Shown piece by piece: positions 43,726-55,106 of a stretch of DNA of 64,000 nt (position 1 is its first letter; every line of letters starts with the position of its first letter). The notes beneath the pieces were generated by a model. The model saw only the letters and a list, made by a program, of their open reading frames with translations. It made no database searches and was not told the origin of the DNA. Source of the DNA: Actinotalea sp. JY-7876 (GTDB taxonomy: Bacteria; Actinomycetota; Actinomycetes; Actinomycetales; Cellulomonadaceae); assembly GCF_014042015.1 (NCBI RefSeq), contig NZ_CP059493.1:2294001-2358000 (forward strand), written 5' to 3'. Made by a program: the position numbers and the translations under genes.

Positions 43726-43943
43726 CAGTGGTCCTCTTCGTTGAGTAGCGGTGTGGTACAGCGTGTCCCCGGCGAGCGCCGTGGTGGGACACGCGGGGTG
43801 TCAGCGGGGTCGGACCGCACAGGGGGTGTCCGGGGTCTGGGCATCTGTGCCTGTTCCGCGCGGCCGCACGGCCGCCGTTCCGGTAGGGCTCGTCTTCGTC
43901 CGCACCGGATGCTCCTCTCACCGTCGACAGGGCTTGCGCGCCG

Positions 43944-43973
43944 AGCATCGCAAGTCCAAACCCGTCGTGTCAA
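43944..43973 (-). promoter_or_regulatory. Promoter of the sugar transport operon
   Basis: On the minus strand TTGACA (43968-43973) is a perfect -35 and GATGCT (43944-43949) a fair -10, 18 nt apart. The -35 lies 4 bp from the palindromic operator, so a bound repressor would block it. The resulting 5' untranslated region is about 210 nt and GC-rich; I see no riboswitch in it. Confidence 0.65.
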
Positions 43974-43977
43974 ACGA

Positions 43978-43997
43978 TTTCGATACCGTTATCGAAA
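43978..43997. promoter_or_regulatory. LacI-family operator between regulator and sugar operon
   Basis: TTTCGATA-CCGT-TATCGAAA is a perfect 8-bp inverted repeat with a 4-bp centre, AT-rich against its surroundings. It overlaps the -35 region of the regulator promoter (-10 TATGCT at 44001-44006) and adjoins the -35 of the transport operon. One dimer could thus repress both directions. The CG-containing halves are typical of LacI/GalR sites. Confidence 0.8.
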
Positions 43998-44013
43998 CGC
44001 TATGCTCGGCGCC

Positions 44014-45018
44014 ATGCAGCAACGCAGCCGCGTGACGATCAACGACGTCGCCCGGACGGCCGGGGTCTCCGTCGCGACGGTCTCCAAGGTCCTCAACGGG
44101 CGGTACGGCGTCGCGGTCGATACCTCGGCCCGGGTCAAGAAGGTCGTCGACGAGCTCGGGTACGAGTCCAGCCTCGTCGCGCGCAGCCTGCGCAGTCAGC
44201 GCACCAACGTCATCGGCATCCTCGTCGCCGAGTTCGAGCCGTTCAGCACGGAGCTGCTCAAGGGCACGAGCCAGGCCATCGCCGACACGGGCTACGAGCT
44301 CCTCGCCTACTCCGGCGGGGGGCGCGCGGGCGGCGACGTCGGCTGGGAGCGCCGCTACCTCTCGCGCCTCAGCGGGACCCTCATCGACGGCGCGGTCCTG
44401 GTGACGCCGACCGTGGTGGACGCGAGCAACGGGGTGCCGGTCGTGGCCGTCGACCCCCACACCGGCCCGTCCGGCATGCCGACGGTCGACTCTGACAGCC
44501 TTCGCGGGGCCGTCCTGGCCACCCAGCACCTCCTGGCCCTGGGACACCGGCGGATCGGCTTCCTCGGAGGGCGTCCCGACCTGGAGTCGGCCCGCCTGCG
44601 CGAGGAGGGGTACCGCACCGCGCTGCTCGAGGCGGGCATCGCCCCCGACCCGATGCTCATGCGCGTCGGTGGCTACCGCCCCGAGACGGCCGACCAGCCG
44701 GCGCACGAGCTGCTGACCCTGGCGGCGCGCCCGACGGCGATCTTCGCGGCGAACGACCTCTCCGCCATCCGCACGATGGAGGTCGCGCGCGGCCTCGGCC
44801 TGCGCGTGCCCGACGACCTCTCGGTCATCGGCTTCGACAACGTTCCGGAGTCGGCGATGACCGTCCCCGGGCTCACCACGATCAACCAGCCGATCCGGCG
44901 CATGGGGTCCGAGGCCATCCGGCTGCTGGTGGGTCTGATCGCCGGCGTCGCGGGCACCTCGACGCACCTCACGCTCCCGACGGAGCTCGTCGAGCGGGGC
45001 TCCTGCCGCGCGCTCTGA
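44014..45018 (+). CDS. LacI-family transcriptional regulator of the sugar locus
   Basis: The 334-residue repressor has an N-terminal helix-turn-helix (TINDVARTAGVSVATVSKVLNGRYGVA) and hinge helix (SSLVARSLRS), then a periplasmic-binding-protein-like effector domain (NVIGILVAEF, RRIGFLGGRPDLESARLR, PTAIFAANDLSAI, DDLSVIGFDNVPES). The ATG at 44014 is preceded by TATGCT exactly 7 nt upstream, so a leaderless start is favoured over the in-frame ATG at 44002. It is divergent from the importer genes and probably represses them and itself through the palindrome at 43978-43997, released by an imported oligosaccharide. Confidence 0.93.
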   Translation: MQQRSRVTINDVARTAGVSVATVSKVLNGRYGVAVDTSARVKKVVDELGYESSLVARSLRSQRTNVIGILVAEFEPFSTELLKGTSQAIADTGYELLAYSGGGRAGGDVGWERRYLSRLSGTLIDGAVLVTPTVVDASNGVPVVAVDPHTGPSGMPTVDSDSLRGAVLATQHLLALGHRRIGFLGGRPDLESARLREEGYRTALLEAGIAPDPMLMRVGGYRPETADQPAHELLTLAARPTAIFAANDLSAIRTMEVARGLGLRVPDDLSVIGFDNVPESAMTVPGLTTINQPIRRMGSEAIRLLVGLIAGVAGTSTHLTLPTELVERGSCRAL

Positions 45019-45055
45019 CGACACTCGGCCAGCGCCTGACACCACAGCACCTCCC

Positions 45056-46582
<1,527 letters not shown>

Positions 46583-46626
46583 CGTCCACCCGCGACGCCC
46601 CGAGCGTGCAACCGAGAAGGTTCGGC

Positions 46627-46657
46627 GTGACCGGCCTCACCCTGTGAGGCTGGTCAC
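46627..46657. promoter_or_regulatory. 13-bp inverted repeat between the POT transporter and the kinase-like gene
   Basis: GTGACCGGCCTCA (46627-46639) and TGAGGCTGGTCAC (46645-46657) are inverted repeats with one mismatch and a 5-bp centre. They sit 45 bp upstream of the transporter start and 77 bp from the kinase-like start. Position fits an operator for both genes. Confidence 0.5.
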
Positions 46658-46733
46658 GGGGCCGTGGGGGTGCGATCGTGCTCGGTGCCCGCGGGCACGC
46701 CGACGGGCCGGCTCGAGGGACACGGGAGCGGCG

Positions 46734-47615
46734 ATGACCGATACGCCGGCCCTGCTGCTGCGGCGGTTGCGCGCGGCGGGCGTCGGCGACGTCGTCGCGA
46801 TCGAGCCGGCCCCGGGCGGGCTCGCCGCCGTCGCCGGGATCGCCCGCCGGGGCGACGGGACGTCGGTCTTCGTCAAGGCGTTCACCGAGCCGCCGCCGTC
46901 GGACGACGTGTTCGCGACCGAGGCGGCGGGCCTGGACGCGCTGCGCGCGCTGGGCGGCGTCGCGGTGCCCGAGGTGCTCGTCGTCAGCCGCGACCTGCTC
47001 GTGCTGTCCGTGCTGCGGCCGCGACCCCGCTCGGCGGCCTTCTGGGAGGACCTTGCACACGTCGTCGCGCAGCTCCACACGACCACCCACCCGCGGTTCG
47101 GCTGGCACCGCGACGGGTGGCTGGGACGGCGGCGGCAGGTCAACACGTGGGAGGACGACGGGTTCACCTTCTTCGCGCGGCACCGGCTGCTGCGGTGGCT
47201 CGACGAACCCCGGGTCCGGGCCGCCCTGGACGAGGCCGACAGGTCCGCGTTGGAGCGGCTGTGCGCCCGGCTGCCCGAGCTGCTCCCGGACCGTCCGGCC
47301 TGCCTCACGCACGGCGACCTGTGGACGCAGAACGTGCTCGCCACGCCCGGCGGCGCGCCGGCGCTCATCGACCCCGCCGTCTCCTACACCTGGGCGGAGG
47401 TCGACCTCGCCCACCTGTGGACCACGGCGCCGCCGCCCGAGGCCGAGGCGTTCTTCGGCCGCTACGCGGAGCTGACGTCGCTCGACCCGGGCTGGCGGGC
47501 ACGCATGCCGATCCTGCAGCTGCGCCAGCACCTGGCCGTGGTCGCGCAGCTCGACCCCGACTGGGGGGCCGCCGACCAGGTCCGCGCGACCCTGGCCCCC
47601 TTCCGCCGCCGGTGA
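46734..47615 (+). CDS. Fructosamine kinase-family protein
   Basis: The 293-residue member of the APH/choline kinase fold has a glycine-containing N-lobe (IEPAPGGLAAVAGIARRGDGTSVFVKAF, with the ATP lysine), then AQLHTTTHPRFGWHRDGWLGRRRQVNTWEDDGFTFFARHRL, the fructosamine-3-kinase region. The catalytic loop is LTHGDLWTQNVL and the metal site LIDPAVSYTWAEVDLAHL. Family members phosphorylate ketosamines on glycated proteins, peptides or free sugars. GGGAGCGGCG precedes the ATG. The adjacent divergent peptide transporter suggests glycated peptides as a source, which is an inference. Confidence 0.85.
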   Translation: MTDTPALLLRRLRAAGVGDVVAIEPAPGGLAAVAGIARRGDGTSVFVKAFTEPPPSDDVFATEAAGLDALRALGGVAVPEVLVVSRDLLVLSVLRPRPRSAAFWEDLAHVVAQLHTTTHPRFGWHRDGWLGRRRQVNTWEDDGFTFFARHRLLRWLDEPRVRAALDEADRSALERLCARLPELLPDRPACLTHGDLWTQNVLATPGGAPALIDPAVSYTWAEVDLAHLWTTAPPPEAEAFFGRYAELTSLDPGWRARMPILQLRQHLAVVAQLDPDWGAADQVRATLAPFRRR

Positions 47616-47662
47616 CCCGCCGGCCCACCCCGGCCAGCCCCTCGCCCACCCGCCGAGTTCGC

Positions 47663-47712
47663 CCGTTCCACGCCAGCACGTCCGCTGGGCAGGACGTGGT
47701 GGCGTGGAACGG
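47663..47712. terminator. Bidirectional 21-bp hairpin between convergent genes
   Basis: The arms 47663-47683 and 47692-47712 are complementary over 21 bp with one mismatch, around an 8-nt loop. It lies between the 3' ends of the plus-strand kinase-like gene and the minus-strand dehydrogenase. No strong T-run, but the length and position support a two-way terminator. Confidence 0.65.
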
Positions 47713-47747
47713 ACGTGCTCGGGGGCGACGGGACGGGAGCCGGGGGC

Positions 47748-48677
47748 TCAGGTGCGGGCGACGACGTTCTCCGGCTCGTCGCCAGCGGTGAGCCGGACGA
47801 GCTGGCGGCGCAGGAGGCGGACGAGTCGCGGGGTGGTGGCGTCCGTGTGGCCGCCGAGGTGCGGCGTGACGATCGCGCCCGGCGCGGACCACAGCGGGTG
47901 GCCGGCCGGCAGCGGCTCCGGGTCCGTGACGTCGAGCGCCGCGCGCAGGCGCCCGCGCTGGAGCTCGGCGACCAGCGCGTCGGTGTCCACCACCTTGCCG
48001 CGACCCACGTTGACCAGCAGCGCACCGTCGGGCATGCGCGCGAGGAACTCGGCGTCGACCAGGCCCTCGGTCTCCGGCGTCAGCGGCGTGACCAGCACGA
48101 CGATGTCGACGTCCGGCAGCAGGTCGTGGACGTCGGCGATCGCGTGCACCTGGACCCCGTCGTCGACGCGGGCCGAGCGGGCGACCATGACGACGTCGGT
48201 CTCGAAGGCCTCGAGGCGCCGGCGCACCGCGGAGCCGATGGCCCCGGCACCGACGACCATGACGCGGCGGTCGGCGAGCGACGAGCGGCGCCGCGGCGCC
48301 CACTCCTCGCGGCCCATGGCGCGCACCGCGTCGTCGATCCCGCGCTGCGAGGCGAGCACCAGCCCCAGGGCGAGCTCGGCGGTCCCGTCGTCGTGGATGC
48401 CGCGGCCGTTGCACAGCAGCACGCCCGGCGGCATCTGCGGCAGCGCGTGCTCGTAGCCGGCGCTCGCGAGCTGGACCACGCGGACCTTCGGCAGCGCCCG
48501 CACGCGCGCGAAGCCCTCGTCGTCGATCGAGCTGTTGGGCAGCACGACGAGGTCGACCTCACCCGCCTCGGGCAGGTCCGCCCGCAGGTCCCACGCGAGC
48601 ACCCGGACGCCGTCGGGCAGGTCACCGCCCGTGAGGCGGTCGCGGACGTCGGTGCTGGGGACGGTGACGGTCAGCAT
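47748..48677 (-). CDS. D-isomer-specific 2-hydroxyacid dehydrogenase
   Basis: The 309-residue NAD(P) enzyme has the nucleotide motif MVVGAGAIGSAVRRRLEAFE (about 140-160), the substrate arginine in LLVNVGRGKVVDTDAL, the catalytic Glu in DVTDPEPLPAGHPLW, and the acid/base His in VTPHLGGHTD. The family includes glyoxylate/hydroxypyruvate and phosphoglycerate dehydrogenases, and the exact substrate cannot be assigned. It lacks an ACT domain, so it is not a full SerA. AGGAGC lies upstream of the ATG. Single gene. Confidence 0.9.
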   Translation of the reverse strand: MLTVTVPSTDVRDRLTGGDLPDGVRVLAWDLRADLPEAGEVDLVVLPNSSIDDEGFARVRALPKVRVVQLASAGYEHALPQMPPGVLLCNGRGIHDDGTAELALGLVLASQRGIDDAVRAMGREEWAPRRRSSLADRRVMVVGAGAIGSAVRRRLEAFETDVVMVARSARVDDGVQVHAIADVHDLLPDVDIVVLVTPLTPETEGLVDAEFLARMPDGALLVNVGRGKVVDTDALVAELQRGRLRAALDVTDPEPLPAGHPLWSAPGAIVTPHLGGHTDATTPRLVRLLRRQLVRLTAGDEPENVVART

Positions 48678-48777
48678 GGGGCGGAGGGCTCCTTCGATCG
48701 GCGGGGACGGCCGCGCCGCGGCGCGGGCCTGCCCCATCCTCCCTGGTCCCGGACGCCCCCGCGTCACGGGCGACCCG

Positions 48778-49416
48778 TCAGCGGTCGTCCCCGCGCAGCG
48801 CCCGCCGCTCGGCCTCGGCGGCGAGCCGCGCGCGCTCGTCGGCCGCGAGCACCGCCGCCTGCGCGTCCCGCCAGGCGCGGTGCTCCTCGTCGAGGATCCC
48901 CATGACGATCGCGTCGCACCAGCGGTCGCCGTCCCGGTGCGCATCGCGCAGCCGGCCCTCGACGACGAAGCCGAGGGACTCGTACAGCATCCGGGCGCGC
49001 GGGTTGATGCTCAGGACCTCGAGCGAGACGCGGTGCAGGCCGAGCCCCTCCGGCGCCTCGGCGAAGGCGTGGCGCAGGACGAGCTCGATCGCCTCGCCGC
49101 CGAAGCCGCGCCCCCGCTGACCCGGCCGCATGGACAGCCGCAGGTTGGCGTTCGCGGAGTGGGCGTCGACGTCGGTCAGGACGATCTCGCCGAGGAACTC
49201 GTCGGAGCCGTGCGTGACGGCCCAGTCGAGCCGGCCCTCGCGGTCGGCGACCGTCGCGCACCACTCCTCCACCTGCGCACGCGTGAACGACGTCGTCGTC
49301 CCGGTCATCCGCAGGCCCTCGAGGTCCTCGAGCATCTCCCAGACGTGGTCGGCGTCCTGCGGCCCGATGGGCCGCAGGCGCACCAGCTCGCCGTCGATGA
49401 CCGGGACCGTCGTCAC
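48778..49416 (-). CDS. GNAT-family N-acetyltransferase (RimJ/RimL type)
   Basis: The 212-residue protein starts with GTG 4 bp after the gatB stop. The acetyl-CoA motif is RPGQRGRGFGGEAIELVLRHAFAE, followed by GLHRVSLEVLSINPRARMLYESLGFVVEGRLRDAHR, the RimJ/RimL-type C-terminal half. It could acetylate a protein N-terminus or a small molecule. It is probably cotranscribed with gatCAB, but a link to tRNA amidation is not evident. Confidence 0.88.
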   Translation of the reverse strand: MTTVPVIDGELVRLRPIGPQDADHVWEMLEDLEGLRMTGTTTSFTRAQVEEWCATVADREGRLDWAVTHGSDEFLGEIVLTDVDAHSANANLRLSMRPGQRGRGFGGEAIELVLRHAFAEAPEGLGLHRVSLEVLSINPRARMLYESLGFVVEGRLRDAHRDGDRWCDAIVMGILDEEHRAWRDAQAAVLAADERARLAAEAERRALRGDDR

Positions 49417-49420
49417 GGCC

Positions 49421-50932
49421 TCAGCCCTGCCCGACGCGCTCGAGCACCAGCTCCCGGACGCGAGCGGCGTCCGCCTGCCCGCGCGTGGCCTTCATGACGG
49501 CCCCGATGATCGCCCCGACCGGGCCCAGGTTCCCGCCCCGGACCTTCTCGGCGATGTCCGGCTGGGCGGCGAGCGCCTCGTCGACGGCCGCGATCAGGGC
49601 GCCGTCGTCGGAGACGACCTCGAGCCCGCGCGCGACGACGACCTCCTCGGGCGAGCCCTCCCCCGCGAGCACGCCGGCGAGCACCTGGCGCGCGAGCTTG
49701 TCGTTGATCCGCCCGGAGTCGACCAGGCCCTGGAGCTGGCCGATCTGCTCGGGCGTGACGGGAAGGCTCGCGAGCTCGACGCCGTCGGTCTTGGCGGTGC
49801 GGGCGAGCTCGCCCATCCACCACTTGCGCGCGGCGGCGGGTGCCGCGCCCGCGGCGACGGTCGCCTCGATGAGCTCGACCGCGCCCGCGTTGACGACGTC
49901 GCGCATCTCGGCGTCGGCGTAGCCCCACTCGGCCTGGAGCCGACGACGCCGCACGGTGGGCGCCTCGGGCAGCGTCGCGCGGATCTGCTCGACCCACTCC
50001 CGGCTCGGGGCGACCGGGACCAGGTCCGGCTCGGGGAAGTAGCGGTAGTCCTCGGCGTCGGACTTGATGCGGCCCGACGTCGTCACGCCCGTGTCCTCGT
50101 GCCAGTGCCGGGTCTCCTGGACCACGGTGCCGCCGGCGTCGAGCACGCCGGCCTGGCGCGAGACCTCGTAGCGCACCGCGCGCTCCACCGACCGGAAGCT
50201 GTTGACGTTCTTGGTCTCGGTGCGGGTGCCCAGGGGGGACTCGGGCGTCGGCCGCAGCGAGACGTTGACGTCGGCGCGGACGTTGCCGCGCTCCATGCGC
50301 GCCTCGGAGACCTCGAGCCCGCGGAAGATGTCGCGCAGGGTCTGCACGTAGGCGCGCGCGACCTCGGGCGCCCGGGCACCGACGCCCGTGATGGGCCGCG
50401 TGACGATCTCCACGAGCGGGATCCCGGCCCGGTTGTAGTCGACGAGCGAGTACTCGGCGCCGTGGATGCGCCCGGTGGCTCCGCCGACGTGCGTGTTCTT
50501 GCCCGCGTCCTCCTCCATGTGCGCGCGCTCGATCTCGACGCGCACGACGGTGCCGTCCTCGAGCTCGACGTCCAGGTAGCCGTCGAACGCGATCGGCTCG
50601 TCGTACTGGGAGGTCTGGAAGTTCTTCGGCACGTCCGGGTAGAAGTAGTTCTTCCGCGCGAACCGGCACAGCTCGGCGATCTGGCAGTTGAGCGCCAGAC
50701 CGATCTTGATCGCGGACTCGACAGCCTTGCCGTTGAGCGACGGCAGGGCGCCCGGGAGGCCGAGCGAGACCGGCGTGACCTGCGTGTTGGGCTCCGCGCC
50801 GAACACGGTCGGCGCGGCGTCGAACATCTTGGTCGCGGTGCCGAGCTCGACGTGGACCTCGATGCCGATGACCGGGTCGTACCGGTCCACGGCGTCGTCG
50901 TAGTCGACGAGGTCGGTGGTCTGGGCGCTCAT
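49421..50932 (-). CDS. gatB: Asp/Glu-tRNA amidotransferase subunit B
   Basis: The 503-residue subunit carries the tRNA-binding and kinase-like part of GatCAB, which phosphorylates and amidates Glu-tRNA(Gln) and Asp-tRNA(Asn). [74 protein letters not shown] and [14 protein letters not shown] are clear family blocks. The C-terminal YqeY-like tail (about 360-503) is complete. Its ATG overlaps the gatA stop by 4 bp. Confidence 0.97.
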   Translation of the reverse strand: MSAQTTDLVDYDDAVDRYDPVIGIEVHVELGTATKMFDAAPTVFGAEPNTQVTPVSLGLPGALPSLNGKAVESAIKIGLALNCQIAELCRFARKNYFYPDVPKNFQTSQYDEPIAFDGYLDVELEDGTVVRVEIERAHMEEDAGKNTHVGGATGRIHGAEYSLVDYNRAGIPLVEIVTRPITGVGARAPEVARAYVQTLRDIFRGLEVSEARMERGNVRADVNVSLRPTPESPLGTRTETKNVNSFRSVERAVRYEVSRQAGVLDAGGTVVQETRHWHEDTGVTTSGRIKSDAEDYRYFPEPDLVPVAPSREWVEQIRATLPEAPTVRRRRLQAEWGYADAEMRDVVNAGAVELIEATVAAGAAPAAARKWWMGELARTAKTDGVELASLPVTPEQIGQLQGLVDSGRINDKLARQVLAGVLAGEGSPEEVVVARGLEVVSDDGALIAAVDEALAAQPDIAEKVRGGNLGPVGAIIGAVMKATRGQADAARVRELVLERVGQG

Positions 50933-52587
50933 CGGACGCTCCCCTCTGCCGGCACGTCGGCCGGGACGGTCGGCACGGAGGTGGGCACCTCGGGGGCCTG
51001 CGCGAGCAGCGGGCCGCCCCAGCGCGCCTCGAGGAGTGCCTCGAGCGCCGCGCCGACGCGGTACAGCCGGTCGTCGGCGCGCGCGGGGGCCAGGATCTGG
51101 AAGCCGGCCGGCAGGCCGTCGTCGGACAGCCCGCTGGGCAGCGACATGCCGGGCACCCCGGCGAGGTTCGCCGGGATGGTGGCGACGTCGTTGAGGTACA
51201 TCGCGAGCGGGTCGTCGAGCTTCTCCCCCAGCCGGAACGCCGTCGTGGGCGCCGTCGGCGAGACCAGGACGTCGGCCTGCTCGAACGCGGCCGCGAAGTC
51301 GCGCTGGATGAGCGTGCGGACCTTCTGCGCGCTGCCGTAGTACGCGTCGTAGTACCCGGACGACAGGGCGTAGGTGCCGAGGATGATGCGGCGCTTGACC
51401 TCGTCGCCGAAGCCGGCCCCGCGGGTCGCCCCCATGACGCGCTCGGCGGTGACCGGACCCTCGGTGGGCTCGACGCGCAGGCCGAAGCGCATGCCGTCGA
51501 ACTTCGCCAGGTTGCTCGACGCCTCGCTCGGCAGGATGAGGTAGTACGCCGCGAGCGCGTACCCGAAGTGCGGGCACGAGACCTCGACGACCTCGGCGCC
51601 GGCGCCGCGCAGCAGCTCGAGGGACTCCTCGAACCGGGCACGCACGCCGGGCTGGTAGCCCTCGCCGTCGAGCTCTCGCACGACGCCGACGCGCACGCCG
51701 GTCAGGTCGCCCGAGCGTCCCTGCAGCGCGGCGTCGACCAGCGAGGGCAGCGGCTCGGGCAGCGACGTCGAGTCGCGCGGGTCGTGCCCGCCGATGACCT
51801 CGTGCAGCAGCGCGGCGTCGAGCACCGAGCGCGTCACCGGGCCCGCCTGGTCGAGGCTCGAGGCGAGGGCGATGAGGCCGTAGCGCGAGACCCCGCCGTA
51901 CGTCGGCTTGACGCCCACCGTGCCGGTGACGGCGGCGGGCTGGCGGATCGAGCCGCCGGTGTCCGTGCCGATGGCCAGCGGTGCCTCGTAGCCGGCGACG
52001 GCCGCGGCGCTGCCGCCGCCCGAGCCGCCGGGGATGCGGTCGAGGTCCCACGGGTTGTGGGTCGCGCCGTACGCGGAGTGCTCCGTCGAGGAGCCCATCG
52101 CGAACTCGTCCATGTTGGTCTTGCCGAGGATCGGCAGGCCGGCCGCGCGCAGGCGCTCGACGAGCGTCGCGTCGTAGGGCGGGACCCAGCCCTGCAGGAT
52201 CCGCGAGCCCGCCGTCGTCGGCATGCCCTTGGTCACCATGACGTCCTTGACGGCGACCGGGACACCCGCGAGCGGGTGGAGCGTCTCGCCGGCGGCGCGG
52301 CGCGCGTCGACGTCCCGCGCGGTGGCGAGCGCCTCCTCGTGCGCGACGTGCAGGAAGGAGTGCAGCGCGCCGTCGACGGCGTCGATGCGGTCCAGGTGCG
52401 CCTGCGTGACCTGGACGCTGGTGACCGTCCCGGCGCGCAGGAGCTGGGCGAGCGCCGCGGCGCTCAGCCTCGTGAGGTCGCTCGTGGCGCCGACCTCGGC
52501 GCCCTCCAGCGCGGCCTCCTGCGTGGCGGCGGCGTCAGCCGCGGTCCCCGTGGCGCCCTCGGCACCGGCGGCGTGGCGTCCGGGCAT
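50929..52587 (-). CDS. gatA: Asp/Glu-tRNA amidotransferase subunit A
   Basis: The 552-residue amidase frees ammonia from glutamine or asparagine for GatB. The Ser-cisSer-Lys triad is visible: Lys in [25 protein letters not shown], and the nucleophile Ser in [12 protein letters not shown]. An Ala/Gly-rich N-terminal extension of about 35 residues precedes the usual start ([14 protein letters not shown]), and a 30-residue Pro-rich tail follows. Its ATG overlaps the gatC stop by one base (TGATG); the order gatC-gatA-gatB is normal for actinobacteria. Confidence 0.97.
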   Translation of the reverse strand: MPGRHAAGAEGATGTAADAAATQEAALEGAEVGATSDLTRLSAAALAQLLRAGTVTSVQVTQAHLDRIDAVDGALHSFLHVAHEEALATARDVDARRAAGETLHPLAGVPVAVKDVMVTKGMPTTAGSRILQGWVPPYDATLVERLRAAGLPILGKTNMDEFAMGSSTEHSAYGATHNPWDLDRIPGGSGGGSAAAVAGYEAPLAIGTDTGGSIRQPAAVTGTVGVKPTYGGVSRYGLIALASSLDQAGPVTRSVLDAALLHEVIGGHDPRDSTSLPEPLPSLVDAALQGRSGDLTGVRVGVVRELDGEGYQPGVRARFEESLELLRGAGAEVVEVSCPHFGYALAAYYLILPSEASSNLAKFDGMRFGLRVEPTEGPVTAERVMGATRGAGFGDEVKRRIILGTYALSSGYYDAYYGSAQKVRTLIQRDFAAAFEQADVLVSPTAPTTAFRLGEKLDDPLAMYLNDVATIPANLAGVPGMSLPSGLSDDGLPAGFQILAPARADDRLYRVGAALEALLEARWGGPLLAQAPEVPTSVPTVPADVPAEGSVR

Positions 52588-52883
52588 CAGTCCTCCTCCA
52601 GGATCTGCGGGACGGCGAAGCGTCCCCCCTCGGCCGCGGGTGCCCCGGCGAGGGCGTCGGCCACGGGCAGCGGCTCCTCGGGCACGTCGTCGCGGAAGAC
52701 GTTCGTCAGGGGAAGCGGGTGGCTCGTCGCGGGGACGTCCGGGGTGGCGATCTCGCTGACCCGGGCGACCGACTCGACGATGACGTCGAGCTCGCCCGCG
52801 AGGCGGGTCACCTCGGCGTCCGTCAGGTCGATCCGGGCGAGCGCCGCCAGGCGCGCGACCTCGTCGCGGTTGATGGTGGACAT
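52587..52883 (-). CDS. gatC: Asp/Glu-tRNA amidotransferase subunit C
   Basis: The 98-residue small subunit starts [25 protein letters not shown] and has the core [28 protein letters not shown], typical of GatC, which stabilises the A-B complex. A TAGACT -10 box (52891-52896) ends 7 nt before the ATG, so the operon transcript is probably leaderless. Confidence 0.95.
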   Translation of the reverse strand: MSTINRDEVARLAALARIDLTDAEVTRLAGELDVIVESVARVSEIATPDVPATSHPLPLTNVFRDDVPEEPLPVADALAGAPAAEGGRFAVPQILEED

Positions 52884-53000
52884 GGCGGCGAGTCTAGTGG
52901 GGAGCCCCGCAGCCCGGTCCGCAGGGTGGGGCTGGCCCTACCCTGGGTCCGCCGGCTCGCAGGATCGCGGCCCGCACCCGCGCTCGTGAGGATCGAGGGC

Positions 53001-54377
53001 ATGACGAACCACGCCGAGCCGCTCCCCGTCCCGCCCGCCGCGGCCGCCCCGGCCGCCGCGCCGGCCCGGCCGCACGCCGAGGGCACGTCGGTCGTCCGTC
53101 AGGCGCTGCGCGACACCTGGTACCTGCTCGCCGGCCTGCCCGTCGCGCTCGTGGCCTTCACGGTCGCGGTGGTCGGGCTGTCGCTGGCCGCCGGGCTGCT
53201 CGTCACGGTCGTCGGGATCTTCGTGGCGGTCGGGACCCTCTACGCCACGACGGCGTTCGGACACCTCGAGCGCGTGCGCCTCGCGGCGCGCGGCACCGAG
53301 CTGGCACCGATCGTCTTCCAGCAGGCCTCGGGACGGGGCCTGCGTCGCGCCCTGGTGCCGCTGCGCGACCCGCGGCGCTGGGCGACGCTCCTGCACGCCC
53401 TCGGCGCGCTGCCCCTGGCGAGCGCGACGTGGTCGGTCGCGCTCACGTGGTGGGCCGGGGCGCTGGGCGGCCTCACCTACTGGTTCTGGGAGCGCTGGCT
53501 CCCCGACGCCGACTCGAGCACGACGCTGGCGGAGCTCCTCGAGCTGCCGGTCAGTGAGTCGGTGCTCAACCTCGTCCTCGGCCTCCTGCTCGCCCTCACG
53601 CTCCCGGCGGTGCTGCGCGCCTGCGCCGCGGTGCACGCCGGCTGGGCCCGGCTGCTCCTCACCGGGGCGTCGCGCGCCGCGCTCGAGGCCGAGGTGCAGG
53701 ACCTCACCGACCGCCGCTCCTCGGCGGCGGCCGCCGAGGCCCACTCGCTGCGCCGCCTCGAGCGCGACCTGCACGACGGGCCGCAGCAGCGCCTCGTGCG
53801 CCTCGCGATGGACCTCTCGGTGGCGGAGCGCCGCCTCACCGAGGACCCCGACGCGGCACGCGCGCTGCTGGGGTCCGCGCGGGAGCAGGCGGCCGAGACG
53901 CTCGCCGAGATCCGGGCGCTCTCGCGCGGCATCGCGCCGCCCGTCCTCGCCGACCGCGGGCTCGCCGCCGCCGTCAGCGCGGTCGCGGCCCGGTCCACCG
54001 TCCACGTGACGGTCGACGTGGCACTGCCGGACGGGTCCCGCCCCTCGCCGTCGACCGAGAACGCCGCGTACTTCGTCGTCACCGAGGCCCTGGCCAACGT
54101 CGCCAAGCACGCCCGGGCGAGCCGGGCGGAGGTGCGGGTGCGGCTCGCCTCGTCCGACCGGGCGCCTGGCGACGACGACGGCGGCGCGACGCCCGACGCG
54201 GCCGCGCGCCGGGTCGTGGTCGAGGTGCACGACGACGGCGTCGGCGGCGCCGCGCTCGCGAAGGGGCACGGCCTCGCCGGGCTGGCCGACCGGGTCCAGG
54301 GGCTCGGCGGCACGCTGGCCGTCACGAGCCCGGACGGCGGCCCGACGGTCGTGACCGCGACCCTGCCGTGGGCCTGA
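53001..54377 (+). CDS. Sensor histidine kinase (NarL-family partner)
   Basis: The 458-residue kinase has an N-terminal Ala/Pro-rich stretch, then a putative sensor domain with four membrane helices (about 38-205; WYLLAGLPVALVAFTVAVVGLSLAAGLLVTVVGIF), a dimerisation helix with the phospho-His in LERDLHDGPQQRLVRLAMDL (HisKA_3), and an HATPase domain (VVTEALANVAKHARAS, DDGVGGAAL, GLAGLADRVQGLGG). It is followed 38 bp later by its response regulator. The signal is unknown; such kinases often respond to cell-envelope stress. Confidence 0.92.
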   Translation: MTNHAEPLPVPPAAAAPAAAPARPHAEGTSVVRQALRDTWYLLAGLPVALVAFTVAVVGLSLAAGLLVTVVGIFVAVGTLYATTAFGHLERVRLAARGTELAPIVFQQASGRGLRRALVPLRDPRRWATLLHALGALPLASATWSVALTWWAGALGGLTYWFWERWLPDADSSTTLAELLELPVSESVLNLVLGLLLALTLPAVLRACAAVHAGWARLLLTGASRAALEAEVQDLTDRRSSAAAAEAHSLRRLERDLHDGPQQRLVRLAMDLSVAERRLTEDPDAARALLGSAREQAAETLAEIRALSRGIAPPVLADRGLAAAVSAVAARSTVHVTVDVALPDGSRPSPSTENAAYFVVTEALANVAKHARASRAEVRVRLASSDRAPGDDDGGATPDAAARRVVVEVHDDGVGGAALAKGHGLAGLADRVQGLGGTLAVTSPDGGPTVVTATLPWA

Positions 54378-54415
54378 GCGGGGACAGGTCGGCGCAGCAC
54401 GGCACACTGGCCCGC

Positions 54416-55069
54416 ATGCGCATCCTGCTCGCCGAGGACTCCGTGCTGCTGCGCGAGGGCCTTGTCCGGCTGCTCGAGGAGGCGGGGCACACGGTGGTCG
54501 CCGCCGTGGACCACGCCGACGCCGTCGTGCCGGGCGTGACGGAGCACCGGCCCGACGTCGCGGTGCTCGACGTGCGGATGCCACCGACCTTCACCGACGA
54601 CGGGCTGCGCGCGGCGGTCGCGGCACGGGCGGCGGTCCCCGGGCTGGGCGTCCTCGTGCTCTCGCAGTACGTCGAGGAGTCCTACGCGCGGGACCTGCTC
54701 GCCGACGGCCGCGGCGGCGTCGGCTACCTGCTCAAGGACCGCGTGCAGGACCTCGACGCGCTCGAGGACGCCCTCGCGCGCGTCGCGGCGGGCGGCACCG
54801 TGCTGGACCCGGACGTCGTCGCGCAGCTGCTCGTCCAGTGCCGGCCCGCCGACCCGGTCGACACCCTGACCCCGCGCGAGCGCGAGGTGCTCGCGCTCAT
54901 GGCCGAGGGCCGCTCGAACGGCGCGATCGCGCAACGGCTGGTGGTCAGCGGCGGCGCCGTCGAGAAGCACGTGGCCAACGTGCTCGCCAAGCTCGGCCTC
55001 GAGCCGGCGGCAGAGGACAACCGCCGCGTGCTCGCGGTCCTGGCCTGGATGCGCGGGGCGCGGGCCTGA
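54416..55069 (+). CDS. LuxR/NarL-type response regulator
   Basis: The 217-residue regulator has a receiver domain (MRILLAEDSVLLREGLVRLLEEAG, phospho-acceptor Asp in VAVLDVRMPP, Lys in YLLKDRV) and a C-terminal LuxR helix-turn-helix (LTPREREVLALMAEGRSNGAIAQRLVVSGGAVEKHVANVLAKLGL). It pairs with the preceding kinase. An ATG at 54416 is used; an upstream frame start overlaps the kinase end and is less likely. Targets cannot be read from the window. Confidence 0.93.
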   Translation: MRILLAEDSVLLREGLVRLLEEAGHTVVAAVDHADAVVPGVTEHRPDVAVLDVRMPPTFTDDGLRAAVAARAAVPGLGVLVLSQYVEESYARDLLADGRGGVGYLLKDRVQDLDALEDALARVAAGGTVLDPDVVAQLLVQCRPADPVDTLTPREREVLALMAEGRSNGAIAQRLVVSGGAVEKHVANVLAKLGLEPAAEDNRRVLAVLAWMRGARA

Positions 55070-55106
55070 GGACCGCCCGGCCCTGCGAGCGCCCGGTGGC
55101 CGATCC

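Noticed and set aside
46608-46625. GAGAAGGTTCGGCG near the POT transporter start as a possible fourth element
   Set aside because: Only part of the dyad matches and no -10 box lies at the correct distance.
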